Shown: in pieces, positions 17,472 through 24,225 of the stretch | How positions within the stretch are numbered: position 1 is the stretch's first letter | Layout of the letters: the number at the start of each line of letters is the position of its first letter | Assembly (NCBI GenBank): GCA_038239145.1 | Contig: JBBSFB010000004.1 | Span: 1 to 64,000 of the forward strand | Direction of reading: 5' to 3' | DNA from: PALSA-610 sp038239145 | Lineage (GTDB): Bacteria; Actinomycetota; Acidimicrobiia; IMCC26256; PALSA-610 | DNA length: 64,000 nucleotides | The notes under the pieces: generated by a model | Database searches by the model: none | Seen by the model: only the letters and a program-made list of their open reading frames with translations | Told to the model about the DNA's origin: nothing | Program-made: the position numbers and the translations under genes

Positions 17472-18713
17472 ATGTTCGAATGGCCGGAAGAACTGCAGAT
17501 GGTGCGCGACGCCGTGCGCCAATTCGTCGACAACGAGATCCGTCCGCACCGAGAGGAGCTCGAGCACGGCGACCTCCCGCCGTACGACCTCTTGCGCAAG
17601 ATGTATTCGACGTTCGGTATGGATCAGCTCGCCGCCGCGAGCTTCGACAAGCGCATCGCCGCCGAGGAGGCCGCTGCCGCCGGCGCCGCGGGGAACGATG
17701 CCGCAAACAAGTCGCCCGAATCCGACGAATCGCGCGGCGCCGGGTTCACGCTCCTGCCGATCATCGAGCTCTGTAAGTGCTCGCCGGGCATGGTGACCGC
17801 GCTCGGGGTGTCGGTCGGGCTCACATCGGCCGCGATCAACTCGAAGGGGACGATCGCGCAACGGAAGCGCTGGGTGCGCGATCTCCTCACGCTCGACAAG
17901 ATCGGAGCGTGGGCGATCACGGAACCGAACTCCGGGTCCGACGCCTTTGGGCAGATGACCTCGACCGCGCGTCGCGACGGTGACGAGTATCTCCTCAACG
18001 GCTCGAAGACGTTCATCACGAACGGTCCCTACGCCGACACGATCGTGTTCATCTGCAAGCTCGACGAGGGCAACCCGCCCGCGGATCGCACCGTGTTGCA
18101 GTTCGTGCTCGACAGTGGAATGCCCGGGCTCGAGCAGTCGAAGCCGCTGCGCAAGATGGGCCTGCACTCGTCGCCGACAGGGATGCTGTTCCTCGACGAC
18201 GTGCGTGTCGGCACGGACCGGTTGATCGGGGAGAGCGAGAAGGCGTTCCGAGGCCGGGGCGGTCGAGAAGCCAGCAAGGCGACCTTCACGATCGAGCGGT
18301 CGGGCGTCGCCGCGATGGCCCTCGGCATCATCGAGCGCTGTCTCGAGAAGTGCGTGCAGTATTCGAAGGACCGCCAGCAGTTCGGACGCCCGATCGGCGA
18401 CTACCAACTCATCCAGCTCAAGCTGGCGAAGATGGAAGTCGCCCGGCTCAACGTGGAGAACCTTGTGTTCCGCGTGCTCGAGTCGTCGCAGGCGGGCAAG
18501 CCGATGTCGTTGTCGGAAGCGTCCGCGATGAAGCTCTATTCGGCCGGGGCGGCGACCGAAGTCGCGCTCGAAGCGGTGCAGCTCTTCGGGGGCAACGGCT
18601 ACATGGCCGAGTACGAGGTCGAACAGTTGGCCCGCGACGCCAAGGTGCTGCAGATCTACGCCGGCACCGACGAGATCCAGGTCGGCCAGATCGCACGCGC
18701 GTTGCTCGCGTAA
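17472..18713 (+). CDS. Acyl-CoA dehydrogenase
   Basis: A 413-residue FAD enzyme that oxidises acyl-CoA to the trans-2-enoyl-CoA. Seen: AWAITEPNSGSDAFG (FAD/substrate binding), GSKTFITNGPYAD, KMGLHSSPTGMLFLDDVRV, QFGRPIGDYQLIQLKLAKM, ALEAVQLFGGNGYMAEYEVE and IYAGTDEIQVGQIAR. The usual catalytic Glu before GT in IYEGT is Ala here; instead the segment FTIERSGVAAMAL carries a Glu-Arg at the helix-G position used by isovaleryl- and long-chain enzymes. Residues 58-80 form an Ala/Ser-rich insertion in the N-terminal helical domain. It is followed after 16 bp by the Aat-ArsC fusion gene. Confidence 0.9.
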   Translation: MFEWPEELQMVRDAVRQFVDNEIRPHREELEHGDLPPYDLLRKMYSTFGMDQLAAASFDKRIAAEEAAAAGAAGNDAANKSPESDESRGAGFTLLPIIELCKCSPGMVTALGVSVGLTSAAINSKGTIAQRKRWVRDLLTLDKIGAWAITEPNSGSDAFGQMTSTARRDGDEYLLNGSKTFITNGPYADTIVFICKLDEGNPPADRTVLQFVLDSGMPGLEQSKPLRKMGLHSSPTGMLFLDDVRVGTDRLIGESEKAFRGRGGREASKATFTIERSGVAAMALGIIERCLEKCVQYSKDRQQFGRPIGDYQLIQLKLAKMEVARLNVENLVFRVLESSQAGKPMSLSEASAMKLYSAGAATEVALEAVQLFGGNGYMAEYEVEQLARDAKVLQIYAGTDEIQVGQIARALLA

Positions 18714-18729
18714 CGATTCCGGTCCCACC

Positions 18730-19716
18730 GTGGCACTCGAGCCGCCGGCGAACGTTTGGGATTTCCCGGCCGCTGACGCGACCGACCGCGACGACGAGAT
18801 CGTCGCCATCGGCGCCGACCTCGAACCCGGCACCCTGCTCGCCGCATACCGGCGCGGTCTCTTCCCCATGAACGCGGGTCGCGTGTTGGCGTGGTGGTCG
18901 CCCGACCCGCGCGGCGTCATCCCCCTCGACGGCTTCCACTGCAGTCGAACGCTGCGCCGTGTTACCGCGCATTTCGACGTGCGGGTCGACTCCGCCTTCA
19001 CCGACGTGATGGTCGGCTGCGCCGATCCGAGCCGCCCCCACGGATGGATCGACCGGGCGTTCCTCGACGCCTACACGCGCCTGCACGACATGGGCTGGGC
19101 CCACTCGGTCGAGGTGTGGCAGGACGACGTCCTCGTCGGCGGACTGTACGGGGTGCGCATCGGCCGGCTCTTCGCGGGGGAGTCGATGTTCCACCGGGTG
19201 ACGGATGCGTCGAAGGTCGCGTGTTGGGCCACGGTGGAGTTGTTGAAGCTCGACGGCGCGACGCTCTTCGACGTGCAGTGGACAACCCCGCACCTGCGCT
19301 CGCTCGGCGCTGTCGACGTCGATCGCGCCGTGTACCTCCGGTTGCTAGCGTCGGCCACCATGGAGCCGGTGCAGATATTCCACAATCCGTCGTGCAGCAA
19401 GTCGCGGGGCGCGCTGCAGATTCTCGAGGAGCGGGGTGTCGCGTCCGATGTCGTGCGCTACCTCGACGCGCCCCCCGACCGGGCGACGCTCGAACGCATC
19501 CTCGACGCGATCCCCGACGAGCCCATCGCGCTCGTGCGCACCGCCGACGCCAAGTTCAAGGATGCCGGGCTCACCAGGGCCGACGTGCAAACGCGCGCGC
19601 AGGTGATCGACGTGTTGCTCGCCCATCCGGAGGTGATGGAGCGCCCGGTGGTGTTCGTCGGCGACCGCGCGGTGATCGCCCGCCCGTCGGAGAAGGTCCT
19701 CGAGCTCCTCGACTGA
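18730..19716 (+). CDS. aat: Leucyl/phenylalanyl-tRNA-protein transferase fused to ArsC-family protein
   Basis: One 328-residue frame holds two unrelated domains. Residues 1-208 are Aat, which adds Leu or Phe from tRNA to N-terminal Arg/Lys and marks proteins for ClpS-ClpAP: IGADLEPGTLLAAYRRGLFPM, WWSPDPRGVIPL, GESMFHRVTDASK and DVQWTTPHLRSLGAV. Residues 211-328 are a complete ArsC/Spx-like reductase: IFHNPSCSKSRGALQILEE with the candidate catalytic Cys at residue 222, and ALVRTADAKFKDAG. No stop codon separates them. An ATG at 19360 starts the ArsC part and has TAGCGT 8 nt upstream, so a separate ArsC may also be made. The start codon is GTG. Whether the fusion is functional is unknown. Confidence 0.82.
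   Translation: MALEPPANVWDFPAADATDRDDEIVAIGADLEPGTLLAAYRRGLFPMNAGRVLAWWSPDPRGVIPLDGFHCSRTLRRVTAHFDVRVDSAFTDVMVGCADPSRPHGWIDRAFLDAYTRLHDMGWAHSVEVWQDDVLVGGLYGVRIGRLFAGESMFHRVTDASKVACWATVELLKLDGATLFDVQWTTPHLRSLGAVDVDRAVYLRLLASATMEPVQIFHNPSCSKSRGALQILEERGVASDVVRYLDAPPDRATLERILDAIPDEPIALVRTADAKFKDAGLTRADVQTRAQVIDVLLAHPEVMERPVVFVGDRAVIARPSEKVLELLD
19346..19351 (+). promoter_or_regulatory. Internal -10 box (TAGCGT) before the ArsC domain
   Basis: TAGCGT followed by 8 nt and the in-frame ATG 19360, inside the fused gene. The same hexamer precedes the phosphopantetheinyl transferase gene at 2642. Confidence 0.4.
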
Positions 19717-19827
19717 CCTTCGGCTCAGCCGAGAAGGTCACTCGCTCACCGCACCGCGGTCCGGTTGCCGGCGCTCAGGAACGCCCGGCGCTCGTCGGCG
19801 GACATGTCGGTCGTCATGACCGGACGG

Positions 19828-19833
19828 TAACCT
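19828..19833 (+). promoter_or_regulatory. -10 box (TAACCT) of second acyl-CoA dehydrogenase gene
   Basis: TAACCT ends 8 nt before ATG 19842; no ribosome site. Confidence 0.5.
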
Positions 19834-19841
19834 GCACAACT

Positions 19842-21092
19842 ATGACGATGCCTTCGCCCGAGGAAGTCCGCGTCGAGGTCACGACGTGGCTGAAAGAGAA
19901 CTGGGATCCCGAGCTGACGGTCGGGGAGTGGTGGGACATCCTGGCTCGCTCCGGCTACGCCGCGCCCACGTTCCCCGAGGACACCTGGGGCAAGGGTTGG
20001 CCGCGCGATCTCGCCAACGTCGTGAACGAGACGATCACCGAGCACGGCGCTATCGGGCCGCCCGCCGGCCTCGGTTACCTGCTCACCGCGCCGACGATCG
20101 TCGCGCACGGCACCGATCTCCAGAAACAGGTTGACCTGCTCCGCATCCTGAACGGTCAAGACGCGTGGTGTCAGCTCTTCTCCGAGCCCGGCGCCGGCTC
20201 CGACCTCGCCAGCCTCGGCACGAAGGCCGTCAAGGACGGCGAGGAGTGGATCGTCACCGGCCAGAAGGTCTGGACGTCGACCGCGCAGCTGACCAACCTC
20301 GGCATGCTGCTCGCCCGGACCGCGCCCGAGCTGGCGAAGCACAAGGGCATCACGTACTTCAAGTTCGACATGCAACAACCCGGCGTCGAGATCCGGCCCT
20401 TGCGGGAGATGACGGGCCGCGCGCTCTTCAACGAGGTCTTCATCGACAACGCGCGCGTCAGCGACGCCGACATCATCGGCGGAGTCAACAACGGTTGGGC
20501 CGCGGCGAACACCACGCTCATGGCCGAACGGGCCGGTCTCGGTACCGGCGGTTCGGGCGCGGCAGGAAACGCGTTCCCGGGACCGATCGCGGCCCAGCTC
20601 GAAGACCGCGCCGGCGACCACGTCGGCCAGGTCCGTACGGGCGGGACCGGCGGCGGCGGTATCGCGGCCGCGAGCCGGCTGATGAAGTTGGCGCAGGAGC
20701 TCGGCAACAACACCGACCCGAACATCCGCCAGAAGCTCGCGCAGCTCTACACGATGCAACAGATCGGCCGGTTCTCGGGGCTGCGGGCCAAGTCGCCGAG
20801 TCAACGGACCGGCGCAGAGCCGAACATCGCCAAGTTGATGATGAGCGACCTGCTCCGCCTGCAGCGCGAGGTGGGTCACGAGATCGTCGGCGCGTCGGGG
20901 ATGCTCATGGGCACCGACGTGCCCGGCGGCGGGTCGGTGCAGGAAACGACGCTGTTTTCGCCGGGCCCGTCGATCTACGGCGGCACCGACCAGGTCCAGC
21001 GCAACATCATCGGCGAGCGCGTGCTCGGGCTGCCGAAGGAACCAGGTCCGGCCAAGGAGACGCCGTACAAGGAGCTTCTCGTCAACGGCTAG
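19842..21092 (+). CDS. Acyl-CoA dehydrogenase (FadE type)
   Basis: A 416-residue FAD-dependent dehydrogenase. Core motifs are QLFSEPGAGSDLASLGTKA, WIVTGQKVWTSTAQLTNLGML, KGITYFKFDMQQPGVEIRPL, FNEVFIDNARVSD and IYGGTDQVQRNIIGERVLGLPKEP. The last phrase is typical of actinobacterial FadE enzymes, including those in sterol side-chain breakdown, and has Gly rather than Glu before GT. Residues about 225-265 carry a Gly/Ala-rich insertion (GTGGSGAAGNAFPGP...GGTGGGGIAAA) not usual in the family. The frame is open upstream as an antisense shadow; ATG 19842 follows TAACCT. It is followed after 18 bp by a poly-gamma-glutamate hydrolase-like gene. Confidence 0.88.
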   Translation: MTMPSPEEVRVEVTTWLKENWDPELTVGEWWDILARSGYAAPTFPEDTWGKGWPRDLANVVNETITEHGAIGPPAGLGYLLTAPTIVAHGTDLQKQVDLLRILNGQDAWCQLFSEPGAGSDLASLGTKAVKDGEEWIVTGQKVWTSTAQLTNLGMLLARTAPELAKHKGITYFKFDMQQPGVEIRPLREMTGRALFNEVFIDNARVSDADIIGGVNNGWAAANTTLMAERAGLGTGGSGAAGNAFPGPIAAQLEDRAGDHVGQVRTGGTGGGGIAAASRLMKLAQELGNNTDPNIRQKLAQLYTMQQIGRFSGLRAKSPSQRTGAEPNIAKLMMSDLLRLQREVGHEIVGASGMLMGTDVPGGGSVQETTLFSPGPSIYGGTDQVQRNIIGERVLGLPKEPGPAKETPYKELLVNG

Positions 21093-21110
21093 AGGGCTGA
21101 AGAGGTCTGC

Positions 21111-21698
21111 GTGCTCGACGAACTCCTCGCAACCGACGGTGTACGCGAACGGGTGATCGCGGGTTCGCGGGTCGGGGTGTGCGCGTTGCACGGTGGGCTC
21201 GAGCAGGGGACCGCGGAGATCGCGGAAGCCGTAGCGGTCGGCGCGGGCGCGACGTTCTACGCGGTCGTGCAACCCGACGACCTGCACTGGCACGTGCCGT
21301 CGCACCGCTACGACCCTGCGCTTTCCGACGGGCTGCGCACGTTCCTCGCGAGCATCGACCTCGTCATCTCCGTGCACGGCTTCGGCGGCGTGCGCGACGC
21401 CGACGACCGGTGGACCACCGCGCTGCTCGGCGGAACGAACCGCGAGCTGGCGGCCGACCTCGCTCGCGCGTTGGACGACGCGTTACCGCAGTACCGCTGG
21501 ATCGGTGATCTCGACGTCATCCCGAAGCACCTGCGCGGACTGCACCCGGGGAACCCGGTGAACCGAGTCCCGCTCGGCGGCGTGCAGATCGAGCTTCCGC
21601 CCAGGGTGCGGAGACCGGGCGTCGATTACGACGCGTTGGTCGCCGCGCTCACAGCAGTGGCAAGAGATGCGCGACGTCGTTGTACCGGCGCAGGATGA
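21111..21698 (+). CDS. Poly-gamma-glutamate hydrolase-family (YjqB/PF05908-like) protein
   Basis: A 195-residue protein with the hallmark residues of the zinc-dependent family that includes phage poly-gamma-glutamate hydrolases: VCALHGGLEQGTAEIAEAV (zinc His and Glu), HVPSHRYDP and ISVHGFGG. These resemble a reduced carboxypeptidase fold. There is no signal peptide, so it should act in the cytoplasm. The GTG start has AAGAGG 6 nt upstream. Its 3' end overlaps the convergent phosphatase gene by 50 bp. Substrate is unknown; amide or peptide hydrolysis is likely. Confidence 0.72.
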   Translation: MLDELLATDGVRERVIAGSRVGVCALHGGLEQGTAEIAEAVAVGAGATFYAVVQPDDLHWHVPSHRYDPALSDGLRTFLASIDLVISVHGFGGVRDADDRWTTALLGGTNRELAADLARALDDALPQYRWIGDLDVIPKHLRGLHPGNPVNRVPLGGVQIELPPRVRRPGVDYDALVAALTAVARDARRRCTGAG

Positions 21699-22359
21699 TG
21701 CGTTCGCCGTCGACGACCACTTCGCTGATCGACGCGTTGTCGGCGCCCGCGAAGGCGAAGCGGCGCGCGCCGGTGACGCGGTGGAGCAGCTGACCGATCA
21801 CGCCGCCGTGCGCAACCACCACGATGCGCTCGTCGGGATGGGCCGCTGCGCAACGCCGGAAGCCTCGCCAGGTTCGTTCGTCGAACTCTTCCTGCGGTTC
21901 CGCGCCCGGGATGACGTCCCAGCGCTCCTGCACGAAGATCTGTTCGAAGATCGGGTCACGCGCCGCGGCCCGGCGCCTGAACTCGCCCTCTTCCCAGTCG
22001 CCGAGGAACACTTCGCGTAGCTCCGGCTCCTCGATCGGTGTCAGCCCGAACTTGGTCGCGAGGGGTTCGGCGGTCTGGTGCGTGCGCTGCAGCGTGGTGA
22101 CGTAGATCGCTGCGATGGGCTCGTGCTGCAGTCGCTCGCCGAGCAACACCGCCTGCTGCTCGCCGACGGGATCGAGGGGCGGGTCCCCGTGACCGTCGCG
22201 CAGCGGGAACGGCCGGTCGGGGTGAGCCGGGGCCGACTCCCCGTGGCGCACGAGCAGCACCGTGGTCGCGCCCGGCGGGGGCGAGAACCGATGCTGGCGA
22301 AAGCCCTCGGGCGGGATCTCGGGCTCGGGCGCGGCCTCGGCCGCCGGCGTCGTGCTCAC
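21649..22359 (-). CDS. Histidine phosphatase (phosphoglycerate mutase-like) family protein
   Basis: A 236-residue member of the branch-1 histidine phosphatases. The catalytic LVRHGESAPAHP is at about residue 35, the second Arg in TTLQRTHQTAEPL, the acid region ELREVFLGDWEEGEFR and the second His in IVVVAHGGVIGQLLHRV. The DGHGDPPLDPVGEQQA region is typical of broad-specificity phosphatases. The N-terminal 30 residues are Pro/Glu/Ala-rich. The frame is open 621 bp upstream; GTG 22359 is chosen because TAGGTT lies 7 nt before it. Substrate not predictable. Confidence 0.85.
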   Translation of the reverse strand: MSTTPAAEAAPEPEIPPEGFRQHRFSPPPGATTVLLVRHGESAPAHPDRPFPLRDGHGDPPLDPVGEQQAVLLGERLQHEPIAAIYVTTLQRTHQTAEPLATKFGLTPIEEPELREVFLGDWEEGEFRRRAAARDPIFEQIFVQERWDVIPGAEPQEEFDERTWRGFRRCAAAHPDERIVVVAHGGVIGQLLHRVTGARRFAFAGADNASISEVVVDGERIILRRYNDVAHLLPLL

Positions 22360-22366
22360 GAAGCCG

Positions 22367-22372
22367 AACCTA
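22367..22372 (-). promoter_or_regulatory. -10 box (TAGGTT) of histidine phosphatase gene
   Basis: Minus strand TAGGTT, then 7 nt, then GTG 22359. Confidence 0.48.
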
Positions 22373-22431
22373 GCGGAGCGCGCTTTAACGCCGTGCCGGA
22401 GCGGTACCACTCCGAATGCGGGAGACCGTGC

Positions 22432-23187
22432 ATGACGACCGTCCCCGCTAGCTTGCGCGAGATGGGTGCGCGGCGGGTGTCGACGATTGTTCGCCACGTC
22501 GGTCTTGCCGACGTCAACCCCGAGGCGCGTGCCCGGCTCGACGGCATCGCCCGTGTGGTCCAAGACGTCTCCGACTTCGACGCGTCGACCGTCGCCGTCG
22601 ACGGAATGGGCCTGTGGATCCTGCGCCGGATGGATCTGCGGATCGCGGCGACTCCCCGCTTCCGGGCCGAAGTGACCGCGAGTACATGGTGCAGCGGCAT
22701 CGGGGCCCGGTGGGCGGAGCGCACGTCGCGCCTCGTCGTCGGCGATCGACTGTGTGTCGAAGCGGTTGCGATATGGGTGCACACCGACCCCGCTACCGGC
22801 GCGCCCACGTCGTTGCCCGTCGGGTTCGACGCGATCTGGGGCGCGACCGCGGAAGGGCGCAAGGTCTCGGCCCGGCTGCGGCACGCGGCACCGCGACCGG
22901 ACGCGGTCCGGCGCCCGTGGCCGCTGCGGGCAACCGACATCGACGTCGTCGGGCACGTGAACAACGCCGCGTACTGGCATGCGGTCGAAGATGAGCTCGC
23001 GCGGCGGGGCCGCCCGCGGGTCGCGACCGCCGAGATCGAGTTCCGTGCGGGCCTGGAGCTCGACGACGAGGCGGAGCTGCTCGTCGTCGACACCGACCGC
23101 GACGGCGGTTTCGCGGCCTGGCTCTGCGTCGACGGAGACGTGCGCGCATCCGTCCTCCTAGGCTGCGAGGCATGCAGAACGACCTGA
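22432..23187 (+). CDS. Acyl-ACP thioesterase-like double-hotdog protein
   Basis: A 251-residue thioesterase of the FatA/PF01643 type, which releases fatty acids from acyl carrier protein or CoA. The first hotdog contains GMGLWILRRMDLRI and TWCSGIGARWAERTSRL. The second begins with DIDVVGHVNNAAYWHAVEDEL, carrying the Asp, Asn-His and Glu arrangement of the catalytic site. GGGAG precedes ATG 22432 by about 7 nt. The 3' end overlaps the LLM gene by 16 bp, and the LLM promoter hexamer lies inside it. Confidence 0.8.
   Translation: MTTVPASLREMGARRVSTIVRHVGLADVNPEARARLDGIARVVQDVSDFDASTVAVDGMGLWILRRMDLRIAATPRFRAEVTASTWCSGIGARWAERTSRLVVGDRLCVEAVAIWVHTDPATGAPTSLPVGFDAIWGATAEGRKVSARLRHAAPRPDAVRRPWPLRATDIDVVGHVNNAAYWHAVEDELARRGRPRVATAEIEFRAGLELDDEAELLVVDTDRDGGFAAWLCVDGDVRASVLLGCEACRTT
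23159..23164 (+). promoter_or_regulatory. -10 box (TAGGCT) of LLM oxidoreductase gene
   Basis: TAGGCT then 7 nt then ATG 23172, inside the end of the thioesterase gene. Confidence 0.5.
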
Positions 23188-24212
23188 AGCTCGGGTACAT
23201 GATCGGCTACTGGGGCGCGCAACCGCCGGTCGGTGTGCCGGAGGCGTTGGCCGTTGCGGAGGAGATCGGGTTCGACTCGTGCTGGACCGCCGAGGCGTAC
23301 GGGTCCGACGCGCTCACGCCGCTGGCGTGGTGGGGGGCGGCGACGTCGCGCATCAAGCTCGGCACGTCGATCTGTCAGATCTCGGCGCGGACGCCCACGG
23401 CGATGGCGATGGCCGCGCTCACGCTCGATCATCTCTCGGGCGGAAGGTTCGTGCTCGGCCTCGGGGTGTCGGGCCCACAGGTTGCCGAAGGTTGGTACGG
23501 CGACGACTACAGCAAGCCGCTGGTCCGCACGCGCGAATACGTCGACATCGTCCGCCAGGTCCTGGCCCGCGAAGCGCCCGTCGAATTCCGAGGCGACCGC
23601 TACCAGTTGCCGCTGCCGGGCGGTACCGGGCTCGGGAAGCCGCTGAAGTCGATCACGCACCCGCGTCGGGCCGACCTGCCGATCTATCTCGCCGCAGAAG
23701 GCCCGAAGAACGTGTCGCTCGCGGCCGAGATCGCCGACGGGTGGTTGCCGATGTTCTATTCGCCCCGCAACGACGGCTTCTATCGGGACGCGATGGCGGC
23801 GGGGTTCGCGAGAGACGGGGCGCGCCACCGCGCGGAGACGTTCGAGGTCGCGTGCTTGGTGCCGGTCATCATCGCCGACGACGTCGAGACCGCGGCCGAC
23901 ATGTACCGCCCGGTCCTTGCGCTCTACATCGGCGGGATGGGTTCACGCGAGGTCAACTTCCACAACAACGTGTTCGGGCGGATGGGCTACGAGGACGAAG
24001 CCAAGCTCATCCAGGACCTGTATCTCGACGGCAAGAAAGCCGAAGCGGCGGCCGCGGTGCCGACGAAGCTCGTCGAGGACGTCGCCCTCATCGGTTCGCG
24101 CGAAAAGATCCGCGACGACCTCGCGATGTGGCGGGAATCGGCGGTGACGACGATGGTGGTGTCCGGCGCGACCGAGCAACTGCGAACCATCGCGGAGCTC
24201 GTACTCGGATGA
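23172..24212 (+). CDS. LLM-class F420-dependent oxidoreductase
   Basis: A 346-residue luciferase-like TIM-barrel protein, similar to F420-dependent glucose-6-phosphate dehydrogenase/methylene-H4MPT reductase relatives. Seen: GYMIGYWGAQPP at the N-terminus, GFDSCWTAEAYGSDALTPLAWW, IKLGTSICQISARTPTAMAMAAL, GRFVLGLGVSGPQVAEGWYG, LPIYLAAEGPKNVSLAAEIADGWLP and the C-terminal VALIGSREKIRDDLAMW. Such enzymes use F420 or FMN to reduce or oxidise diverse substrates. No F420 biosynthesis gene is in the window. The downstream gene starts 13 bp later, probably co-transcribed. Confidence 0.87.
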   Translation: MQNDLKLGYMIGYWGAQPPVGVPEALAVAEEIGFDSCWTAEAYGSDALTPLAWWGAATSRIKLGTSICQISARTPTAMAMAALTLDHLSGGRFVLGLGVSGPQVAEGWYGDDYSKPLVRTREYVDIVRQVLAREAPVEFRGDRYQLPLPGGTGLGKPLKSITHPRRADLPIYLAAEGPKNVSLAAEIADGWLPMFYSPRNDGFYRDAMAAGFARDGARHRAETFEVACLVPVIIADDVETAADMYRPVLALYIGGMGSREVNFHNNVFGRMGYEDEAKLIQDLYLDGKKAEAAAAVPTKLVEDVALIGSREKIRDDLAMWRESAVTTMVVSGATEQLRTIAELVLG

Positions 24213-24225
24213 TCGACCTACTCGC

